Shown here: positions 21,147 through 28,629 of the stretch, piece after piece
Position numbering within the stretch: the first letter of the stretch is position 1
Layout of the letters: the number at the start of each line of letters is the position of its first letter
NCBI GenBank assembly: GCA_964020085.1
Contig: OZ026598.1
Span: 22,304,605-22,368,604 of the forward strand
DNA: 64,000 bases
Source of the DNA: Micromussa lordhowensis
Lineage: Eukaryota > Cnidaria > Anthozoa > Scleractinia > Lobophylliidae
Direction of reading: 5' to 3'
Notes under the pieces: generated by a model
The model's database searches: none
The model's input: the letters and a program-made list of their open reading frames with translations, nothing else
What the model was told of the DNA's origin: nothing
Translations under genes and position numbers: made by a program

Positions 21147-21679
21147 GTATAGCCTGGTGGCACGTGAGGTTTTGGCAGAAAGTATTCCTTCCAGAGCATA
21201 TGATGTCCACATGTTGCTATGCAACATGGTGCGGCTGCTTTACAACAAGTCACTTCAATCATTAGGCTGGAGTGCTGCTGATTGATGTCAATGCTCTGGA
21301 AAATTTGGCTTGGACGCATGCAATAGCTGCCGAAGAGTTCTATGGTTTGCATATCTGCACAGAAAATCTGGAGTATTCAACACATTTATGTGAAGATGTC
21401 AAACGTCATTCCAGTCCAGATAATTACTCCTGTGAAGGGTTTGAGCGGGCGATTCGTATTCACAAGCAACAAACCCACAACGCCAAGGGAATTGAGAGGA
21501 CATTTGCAGAACGAGAAAACATCAGGCTATTTTTACGCAGACATGAGCTGAAGTACGGTAAACTGTCAAGCTATTCAGATGGCAAGAAACGTCACTCTGT
21601 TGACCTGGACAAAGTGCAAAATGCAACTTTTTTCCACGAGTCATCATTCGAGGCAGCCAAAGCTTTGCTTAATGACTGC
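21147..21679 (+). pseudogene. tnp2/CACTA-like transposase gene, exon 3, part before the insertion
   Basis: The exon starts in phase with exon 2 (YSLVAREVLAESIPSRAYDV), runs to SLQSLGWSAAD and then meets a stop. The continuation (ALENLAWTHAIAAEEFYG, HSSPDNYSCEGFERAIR) is in another frame, so one indel lies near 21262-21285. The HSSPDNYSCEGFER block is the conserved C-terminal part of tnp2-like transposases. The host frame is open up to TGC at 21679, where the terminal repeat of a tyrosine-recombinase retroelement begins. The reading frame resumes at 25959. Confidence 0.78.
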
Positions 21680-21760
21680 AAATTAGTGAACACCAAGAAA
21701 CGCACACGTTTGGGGCAAAAAATCAGTTTATTGAAAGCACAAGCGATAAAATGAAACCCC
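21679..21760 (-). repeat. Split repeat B2 of DIRS element A
   Basis: This 82-bp segment (CAAATTAGTGAACACC ... GATAAAATGAAACCCC) is repeated at 21920..22001. It forms the outer 3' end of the element next to the interrupted tnp2 exon. Confidence 0.93.
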
Positions 21761-21776
21761 GGGAGGGTAGGGAGGG

Positions 21777-21921
21777 TAAAACTAGCGAGGAGAGACCGCG
21801 AATGACCTTTGAGATGACGCTGAACTTGATATGACCAAGAAGAAACTTGATGCTAGCGCAAGGACAATGTTACGCGAGGGGGTGTCTCTAATTAATCATT
21901 TTGACAAGACCAAAACAACCA
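21777..21921 (-). repeat. Split repeat A2 of DIRS element A
   Basis: This 145-bp segment (TAAAACTAGCGAGGAGAG ... CCAAAACAACCA) is repeated at 25814..25958 with about three substitutions. A 16-bp G-rich spacer (GGGAGGGTAGGGAGGG) separates it from B2. Confidence 0.93.
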
Positions 21922-22001
21922 AATTAGTGAACACCAAGAAACGCACACGTTTGGGGCAAAAAATCAGTTTATTGAAAGCACAAGCGATAAAATGAAACCC
22001 C
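21920..22001 (-). repeat. Split repeat B1 of DIRS element A
   Basis: 82-bp copy of B2, directly downstream of the recombinase gene in element orientation. It overlaps A2 by about 2 bp. Confidence 0.93.
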
Positions 22002-22053
22002 AAACCCAAAGTGGAGGAAGGAGGGAAAAGAAAGAGAAAAATGGAAAAAAAAA

Positions 22054-23091
22054 TTAAATGGTGACACCGGAGAGACTACCGGAAATTGCCTGAAAAATAT
22101 CAAGTTTCTTCTTGGTCGATAATTTAAGGTAAATTAAATAAGCGTCGCTTTGCCAATCCCCTTGCGCCTTGATAAATTCGGTAGGAGCGCCGCAATTAAA
22201 AGCAAAAGTAGCACCACCCTGACGAAAACTTCTGGATGAAAAGTTACCTGGCTCGAGACCTACTGTGGTAATGCATGATTTGAAAAAACGATTAAAATGT
22301 GCGGCGAGAATGGGTTTGAATGACCCACTGTGATTGACCATAAACAAGGGCGAGCTAGCAAAATTAGGCACTGTGCTAAAGTACTGTTTGAGAGCCGTAA
22401 CAGGACACATAACTGAATTAGGAATATAAGGTAATGGAATTTCTAACACGCGCTGTTTGAACTGAATTGTTTTGGTCCTGTACACCCTGAGGACCGCTCC
22501 TGTGGCGGTGAAAGAAACATCTTGGCGCTTAAGAAAATAAGCGTTGACGGAGTGAGAAGCGGCAAAAGTGTATGGCACTAAATTTGAGATACGAAGAAAC
22601 GAAAAAAAAGCAACTAGAAAAAGGGCATGCATGCAAAAATGCAACTGATTAGACCAATCGAAGTGGTGAAAAACATTTAAAAGAATATCAACAGTCACCG
22701 GGGGAGTGACACGAACCGAATCTCCCATGATACGACGAAGTGCCCGCTGCGTGAGAAAAGCATCATAATCATGCATGAAGGAAAAATCGACTCCTAGTGA
22801 CTTGTTGATATGCTTGAGAATATTGACATAATTAACTAATGAACGGTAACAAGATAAAGATTTCGAAAGGAAAGCTAAATAAGCTAAATACGCCTGTTTC
22901 GAAACAGGGAATGGATTAAAGGAGCAATAATCACAAAATAATAGATAAGCGTTCAGTTGTGTTCTCATGTTCCTTTTAGTAGATTCTTGAAACGCAAAAG
23001 ACTGAATGTTGTTTGCGTAATCCAACAGCTGAGCGGCGTTATCTGGAAAACAAAAGTGAGGATGAGCTCCCGAATAGATCTGGCTACTCAA
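22054..23091 (-). CDS. Tyrosine recombinase of DIRS element A
   Basis: 345 codons. An N-terminal SAM-like core-binding region (ESTKRNMRTQLNAYLLFCDY) is followed by the catalytic domain: FFSFLRISNLVP (first Arg), LRVYRTKTIQFKQR, and the conserved block SRSFRQGGATFAF...QGDWQSDAYLIYL, giving the second Arg and the nucleophilic Tyr. It integrates the circular DNA form of the element. The frame overlaps the end of the reverse transcriptase frame by 8 bp. The first in-frame codon at the overlap is TTG, and the first ATG is about 41 codons inside. Expression by reinitiation at a non-ATG codon, frameshifting or a separate message is possible. Confidence 0.9.
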   Translation of the reverse strand: MSSQIYSGAHPHFCFPDNAAQLLDYANNIQSFAFQESTKRNMRTQLNAYLLFCDYCSFNPFPVSKQAYLAYLAFLSKSLSCYRSLVNYVNILKHINKSLGVDFSFMHDYDAFLTQRALRRIMGDSVRVTPPVTVDILLNVFHHFDWSNQLHFCMHALFLVAFFSFLRISNLVPYTFAASHSVNAYFLKRQDVSFTATGAVLRVYRTKTIQFKQRVLEIPLPYIPNSVMCPVTALKQYFSTVPNFASSPLFMVNHSGSFKPILAAHFNRFFKSCITTVGLEPGNFSSRSFRQGGATFAFNCGAPTEFIKAQGDWQSDAYLIYLKLSTKKKLDIFQAISGSLSGVTI

Positions 23092-24754
23092 GCATGCAAG
23101 TAAAGAAACTGTCGGGCACGGTACACTCTGTAAGGGAAAGTGCTCCAGTTAGAGACTTGAAACGATGACAATACTGGCCAGTGTGAAATCTGCTGAGCGA
23201 ATCAGCGAGCCAATTATCGCACCCGCGTACTGGACTAACAACAAGCTTTATGTTGTTCAAAGCGAGGAGCAACCAGAGTTCTCGTAAGCAGCGCTGCATA
23301 AAAACATTAGACGAGTGCTGCGAGTTAATCACTGATACGCAAGTAGTATTATCAGAGAGAAGCTCCACGCTGAGGCCTTGTAGCCTGGAGGCCCACAGTT
23401 TGATTGAAATGACGATAGTGAGCAGTTCCAACTCGTTAATATGCCGTTCTTGGGATAGGATAAAATCCGGGAACTCTCTATGAAAGCACTCGCCGAAGCA
23501 AACCGCGCCACAGCCAGTGAGACACGCGTCTGTAGCGAAAAGCTCGGGATTAGAAACAACGACCTCTGACGGAATAACGGAGACTCCATTATAGTGTTCC
23601 AGAAAATAGAGCCACCAGTTTATGTCCGCACGAAGGTCATCGGAGATGGAATGAACAGTCCGCCTGGGTGACGAGGAGCACAATCGAAGAGCAGTTAGAA
23701 GACGATTCATGAAAGCCCTGCCTGGTCGAACGCAAGCGGACACATAAGACAGTTTTCCAAGGAGCTGCTGCAAATCGCACTTTGTAAAAGACTTCTTAGT
23801 AAGCCACTTGTTAAGCTCGAGCTGCAATTTCGCGACACGGAAAGTGGGGACGGATAAAGTCATGTCTATAGTATTTATCCAAATGCCCAAACAAAGCATT
23901 TCATGAGTTGGGGGTGTGTCTTTCTCCGGGGAGTCCATTAAGCCCAAGTCTAAAAACAATGAGTTCATCCGCTGAAAAGCGAGGTCCGACGAATCGGTGG
24001 ATTCGGCGCCGTAAAAATCATCGATATAGACGTCCACAGAAATGCCTTCAGAGTTCAAGATGTAGACCACACTCTTTGTGGTGCGCTGACAGATCATGGT
24101 GGCTGAGCGTAAACCAAACGGCAGAGCAGTGTGAAAGTACAAAGAACCGTCAATGTACATTCCTAGCAGCGGGTAATCCTGCGGGTCAATAGGGATCTGA
24201 CGATAAGCGCGCCGGAGATCTTTTTTGAAAACATGACAGCCACGACCCTTGGCGTTGACAAACTCCATTAAATGGTCAATTCCTGGCAGGCGCAACTTAA
24301 AGAATTGATCCAAATAATGATCTGAGCTGATACCATCATTCACCGACGAACCTTCAGGAAAACTGAGATCATGAACGACAAGTAGTTCGTCCGAGTCACG
24401 CTTGGGAACACAAAGGAGAGGTGAGATAACGCAGTCCGTGCTGAAGGGATTAGAACGAAATGGACCAAACACTGATTGATAGGAGAGTTCCTTGGTAATG
24501 TATGTGGACAAATATGTCGAGTTCTGAATGGCAGAGGGATGATTGCGAAAGGACGAAGAAGCCAGAATGTCAGACTGATAATTAATAGGCCAGCCATAAC
24601 GCAGAAAATCAATGACGGCTCGATCTTGATAATGTTCTAAATAATTAGACCAAACATCAACGTTGAAGTGCGAATGAACCAAACGTTTAGCGCCCAAGAA
24701 ATTGGGCAAGTCAAAAGCTCTTACCTCGTCACACAAGCGTACGAGAGAGCGTAG
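23084..24754 (-). CDS. Reverse transcriptase/RNase H of DIRS element A
   Basis: About 550 codons in the same frame as gag, separated from it only by one TGA codon at 24757..24755. Reverse transcriptase motifs: SPLLCVPKRDSDELLVVHDL, HVFKKDLRRAYRQIPI (palm A), TALPFGLRSATMICQRTTK (palm B) and VDVYIDDFYGAE (catalytic YIDD). RNase H motifs: ELFATDACLTGCGAV (first Asp), INELELLTIVISI (Glu), VELLSDNTTCVSVIN (second Asp) and DNWLADSLSRF. No ATG starts the frame, so it is most simply a gag-pol readthrough product. See the UGA-CUA finding. Confidence 0.92.
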   Translation of the reverse strand, partial: LRSLVRLCDEVRAFDLPNFLGAKRLVHSHFNVDVWSNYLEHYQDRAVIDFLRYGWPINYQSDILASSSFRNHPSAIQNSTYLSTYITKELSYQSVFGPFRSNPFSTDCVISPLLCVPKRDSDELLVVHDLSFPEGSSVNDGISSDHYLDQFFKLRLPGIDHLMEFVNAKGRGCHVFKKDLRRAYRQIPIDPQDYPLLGMYIDGSLYFHTALPFGLRSATMICQRTTKSVVYILNSEGISVDVYIDDFYGAESTDSSDLAFQRMNSLFLDLGLMDSPEKDTPPTHEMLCLGIWINTIDMTLSVPTFRVAKLQLELNKWLTKKSFTKCDLQQLLGKLSYVSACVRPGRAFMNRLLTALRLCSSSPRRTVHSISDDLRADINWWLYFLEHYNGVSVIPSEVVVSNPELFATDACLTGCGAVCFGECFHREFPDFILSQERHINELELLTIVISIKLWASRLQGLSVELLSDNTTCVSVINSQHSSNVFMQRCLRELWLLLALNNIKLVVSPVRGCDNWLADSLSRFHTGQYCHRFKSLTGALSLTECTVPDSFFTCMLE

Positions 24755-25777
24755 TCAAGAGGAGTGATCCGCGCCAGAGGAAAATGAAGTTGACGAGGCG
24801 GTTGACTGCGATGAAGGAATAGGATACTTGCGCTTGGCGCACGTTAGCATGGCGTGGTCAGCTGAATCGCAAACCCGACAGCGATGGACTGCTTTGTAGC
24901 TTGGGTCGGTAATCGCACAACCGCATTTGCCAGTGTAATTCCAATCTTTACAGAAGTGATCTTTGCCTTTGCCGCGGGATGGTGTAGAATTGTTGCGCGA
25001 AGGACTAGGGATGTTGGATCGAAGATCTTGATGCGTAAAAAACGTTTGAGCACGCTCGCGAATACTTTCGAAGCTCTGCCACGACAGACGGCCTTGTTCT
25101 ACAGCATTGTTGACGGAGAGGTGGAAATTGCGTACGCTGGACCAAGAGTAGGTGATAGCGCGCTCCATTAACAAATTTAAGTGCTTTAGCAGGGAAGCTT
25201 TAGAGGACTCTGGCTGCTCCTTGCAAAACTCTAAGTAGCCACACACAAACTCTGCCAACTCTAATTTATCGTACTCAACCGTACCTTTGGCAGAGAAAAG
25301 GAAGTTGTTTGGCAATGTCGCGCCGGCCTTTTTCTTCGAACGCAGCTGGTTGAGGGTCGGAATCTCTTCGAAATCTCCTGGCAAACCAGGCGAAGACGAA
25401 GCATTAGGCGCAATGACCGAACGTAGCTTCAATGGCGAGGATGGGGGTGAGGCGCCAGAAGCTTGGGAAGAGACATTTACGTTTAGCTGGGCCAACTTGA
25501 GCTGCGTTTCAGAAATCTTTAGTTGAGTGGCAAGATTTTCTTTGCGCAAAACTTCTAACCGTATGAGATTCTCCACAGACGCAGAGGGATCTTCGGAGCT
25601 TGATGATTTAGATTTCTTCGATGATTTCTTCTTTGGGATGGCTCCCATGTTTTGAGGATCTGGATTGTAGATCGGCTCTGGATCCTCAACAAAAGCTGCG
25701 GCCAGGGCATCCATTTCCGAAGGGAGGAGAAAAGAAGACGATTTTTTGCTTGAAGAACGGGTTGAACGAGTACCCAT
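24755..25777 (-). CDS. Gag-like protein of DIRS element A
   Basis: About 340 codons from the ATG that gives MGTRSTRSSSKKSSS. Ser/Lys-rich N terminus, a helical middle (LEVLRKENLATQLKISETQ) and a capsid-like region (ELAEFVCGYLEFCKEQ, LLKHLNLLMERAITYSWSSV). The C-terminal cysteine/histidine cluster (CKDWNYTGKCGC, HRCRVCDSADHAMLTC) should bind nucleic acid. An upstream in-frame start at 25810 is possible but would lie at the edge of repeat A1. The stop is TGA followed by CTA, a leaky context. Confidence 0.85.
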   Translation of the reverse strand: MGTRSTRSSSKKSSSFLLPSEMDALAAAFVEDPEPIYNPDPQNMGAIPKKKSSKKSKSSSSEDPSASVENLIRLEVLRKENLATQLKISETQLKLAQLNVNVSSQASGASPPSSPLKLRSVIAPNASSSPGLPGDFEEIPTLNQLRSKKKAGATLPNNFLFSAKGTVEYDKLELAEFVCGYLEFCKEQPESSKASLLKHLNLLMERAITYSWSSVRNFHLSVNNAVEQGRLSWQSFESIRERAQTFFTHQDLRSNIPSPSRNNSTPSRGKGKDHFCKDWNYTGKCGCAITDPSYKAVHRCRVCDSADHAMLTCAKRKYPIPSSQSTASSTSFSSGADHSS

Positions 25778-25813
25778 GGCTTTCAAAAGGATGCGGTAGA
25801 GTAAAAGCAATGC

Positions 25814-25958
25814 TAAAACTAGCGAGGAGAGACCGCGAATGACCTTTGAGATGACGCTGAACTTGATATGACCAAGAAGAAACTTGACGCTAGCGCAAGG
25901 ACAATGTAACGCGAGGGGGTGTCTCTAATTAATCATTTTGACAAGGCCAAAACAACCA
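25814..25958 (-). repeat. Split repeat A1 of DIRS element A
   Basis: 145-bp 5' terminal repeat of the element; its partner A2 lies at 21777..21921. The junction to the interrupted tnp2 exon is at 25958/25959. Confidence 0.93.
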
Positions 25959-26759
25959 GTGACAGGGGAAATGAACACATTTGCCATGCATATCAAAATG
26001 GAGTCCTGATTGGAAAACTGAAAAAGATGGCCATACAAGATCATCAGCAGGCTGACATCAAAAGGCATCTACAGAAATTGCACCCTGGCACCCGATGTCA
26101 TCATTCCCACCCTGGCCCAATGCACAAAACATGTTGTCAGAGTTAACTGTAAAGGAACCATCATGACGTTTTCGCAAGGTGATGTCTGTATTATAGCTGG
26201 TGGACCATCTCTAACAGAAGAGTGGTATTTAAAAATCACAAACATAATTCTGATTGGTGCTTTTATGAACAAATACCACATTTTCATTGATGGCACCTAT
26301 TACATCCCTGCTTTCAACCAAGGCAGGGTGGTGAAGCACCCATGGACTGAAACAGTGAAACTGATAGCCCATCAGTATGGTAGGGATACTGTCCAATTTG
26401 CAAGCCAGTTGAAGAGAAAGTGCCTTCTCTACCCTGAACCAGCTGTCAAAGACAACCCATCATTTTACCTTCCCATTGACTTTGATGGACCTCCTCCAAA
26501 GGCAGTAACAGTCCCTGTGTATCCTGAAGAAGGTGACAATGTCAAAGTTCAGGGCAGAGGAGGAGAGGTTTGGTTTGGAAGGATCATTTCCTCGGATGAT
26601 GAGAATCATAAAGCAAATCTTAAGTGGTTCATTGAGTCACGTCGTCCTGGCCTATATACCTTGTCCTGTCAAGAAGATACTGTTGCATGGAGATCTATTT
26701 TAGGTTTTGCTAGCATGAGAAGAGTGATGGGTGGTTACAGATTAGAAAATGAGAACTAG
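25959..26759 (+). pseudogene. tnp2/CACTA-like transposase gene, exon 3, part after the insertion
   Basis: The frame resumes directly after the retroelement (SDRGNEHICHAYQNGVLIGK). A second frame break lies near 26090-26100; beyond it the protein continues as DVIIPTLAQCTKHVVRVNCK, NKYHIFIDGTYYIPAFNQ, LKRKCLLYPEPAV and a C-terminal module with EEGDNVKVQGRGGEVWFGRI and ESRRPGLYTLSCQEDTVAWR. The last module looks like a small beta-barrel, often attached to animal tnp2-like proteins. The stop is at 26757..26759. With the frame break near 21280 and the insertion, the gene cannot make a full protein. Confidence 0.75.
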
Positions 26760-28066
26760 TGCATTGTGCAATTCCCAAAAATATGCATACCTGGAAGGGA
26801 TTTTTTAAGACCCCCACTTCTCTGGAAATTCCAATTAAGTAGCCTTCATACATTTCTTGAAATTTTTGGGCTGTACTGAACCCCCCAACCCCAACAAAAT
26901 TCCAATTCCCTCTGTGTGTATGTGGGGGGGGGGGGAGGGAGGGGTATGGATATTTTCTGGAACTGCAAAATGTGATATCAGATTTTCACAGTGATAAAAG
27001 GCCAGTTCTCACAAGGTCTGCTATTAGCTCCGTCCACACGACATTAACACAGTTAATTGGAAAATGCGTCTAAATTCTCTTAGTTCACACTACAGTTAAT
27101 CTTGTAGTGAAACAGAATGTTTTCCATCCACACTTTAATGCTGCCTCTGTGATGCATATTACACACACATGGGCACATCAGCCTTTGCTCAATCATAACC
27201 GTTTTCAAAAAGTTCTATATTAGGCTGACTGTGCTTATGTATTTTCCAATTTATCCACCCTATGAAAAGTTTCCTTTTCACTGTTCAAAAGTGCAGTGAT
27301 TTTATGAGGCCTTGCTTGAGTCATTTTACAGAGATTTTAGGATGCCCTGCTTGTGTCAATTTACAGAGACTTTGCAATGCCCTGCTTATGCCATTTTACA
27401 TAGATTTCACAATTATCTCCTTGTAACATTTTACAGAGATTATACAATGCTTTGCTTGTGCCAATTAACAAACATTTCAATGGATAAAACATCCACAGAA
27501 AAACTCTGCAAATGTAAATTTTCCAACATTTTTCAGGGATTTTGTTAAGTCTGTAAATTTCAGCAATATCCTCTTATGTCAAGAGAGAAAATTTATGATC
27601 ATTTTATAAACATTCTAGAAATAAAGATGGCACAAAAACGGTATAAAATGTACGCAGAAATGGTTTTACAGACATTTTGTATTAAATATTAAAAAGAAGC
27701 AAAGATTTGAACTCTCATAAAATGTCTGTAAATTTAGATTTTATAGTTGTTAACCTTGTAAATGGTTCAAATTTTCCAGTGTGCCACGCTGTCCCCTTGC
27801 TTGCGTGGGCCGACTAGCACTGTATGGCTGCATTCTCTAGAGACATATGGCAAAAATATTGCATATCGTTGACGCCAGGCTGATCACGTATATCATAGCA
27901 AAACAACTAATCCCCTTCCACACTCCGTGTTTTAGGAACAACCATTTTCACAAGAATAAGAGAATTACGAAGTATCAGAGAGTTCTTATCTTGACGTAAA
28001 ATAACGTTATTAGTTTGGAACGCGCTAAAAACTGAAAATTCCATTGATTTAAACAGACTTGCATAC
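26760..28066. other. No gene recognised; G-run and degenerate repeats
   Basis: It holds a G-run near 26927-26945 and a degenerate tandem repeat at 27310-27480, listed separately. No exon is supported. A transposon end would be expected in this interval if the tnp2-like gene is part of a CACTA element, but I could not find a matching terminal inverted repeat. Confidence 0.5.
27310..27480. repeat. Degenerate 35-bp tandem repeat, 5 copies
   Basis: Units share the pattern CCTGCTTGTGTCAATTTACA followed by GAGATT..CAATGC, repeating about every 35 bp with 20-30 percent divergence. Confidence 0.7.
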
Positions 28067-28264
28067 CATTTGCCGGTTAAAAAGTCGACGGTGCTCCTGG
28101 ATAGAAGCTGAGGTTCCGGTTGTTGTTGTAGCTGTAGGATTACCAGAAGACGGACTAGAAGCAGACGTCGTAGTTGAGACAGAAGTAGAGGGAGCTGCGC
28201 TCAACACTTCAAAAGCCCTTCGTAGAAGGGTGGCTGCCTCTGTTGCTTGATTCGCAGATGCACT
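28067..28264 (-). CDS. Orphan minus-strand exon, 66 codons
   Basis: Bounded by acceptor ..ccattttag and donor gtatgc, open for exactly 66 codons in phase 0. It encodes an alanine-rich helix (ANQATEAATLLRRAFEVLSA), a Ser/Thr-rich low-complexity run and then SIQEHRRLFNRQM. The EHRRLFN ending recalls uncharacterised cnidarian multi-exon proteins, but I cannot name the family. Neighbouring exons were not found. It lies just upstream of, and opposite to, the Harbinger nuclease gene. Confidence 0.5.
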
Positions 28265-28629
28265 CTAAAATGGACATGATAATGGACATGACACGGCAAA
28301 CTTTGTTAATATCCAACCCCTCCTCTGTTGTGGACGATTCGGGAGAGACATGAACACAACAATTGCCAGTTATGCATCAGTCATTTCCAGCGGTGCCCAT
28401 CCCCTCCCCCCCCCCCCCCCGGGCAACCGTGGGGCATTTGCTCACGTTGTCAATCCCGGGGTGGGGCTTTAGCAAATTTTATTGCGGCCCAGGGGCGGGC
28501 ATTAGCATACCCAGGGGCTAACCCCCGGGCATTTGACACACGTGTTTTCGAAAGATGGATGATTTTAAAGGGAAGAACAAGGCCTTTTCAAAGACTGGCT
28601 TGTCCGTCAGGGACTAGAAAAACCTCTCG
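28265..28629. other. No gene recognised; C-run
   Basis: Contains a C-run near 28403-28419 and several GGGCATTTG/GGGGCTAAC-type GC-rich words similar in style to the 14.7-15.1 kb block. It probably includes the promoter of the Harbinger gene at 28630. Confidence 0.4.

Larger units (their letters stand above)
21679..25958 (-). mobile_element. DIRS-order (Ngaro/PAT-type) tyrosine-recombinase retroelement A
   Basis: A complete element on the minus strand: A1 (25958..25814), gag (25777..24755), reverse transcriptase/RNase H (24754..23084), tyrosine recombinase (to 22054), then B1, A2 and B2. These split direct repeats define Ngaro/PAT-type DIRS elements, which replicate through a circular intermediate and integrate by tyrosine recombinase without target duplication. 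All three frames are open and the repeats are near identical (A copies differ at about 3 sites in 145 bp). Insertion therefore looks recent. The target is the last exon of the tnp2-like gene, and the host frame is kept across the junctions. Confidence 0.93.
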
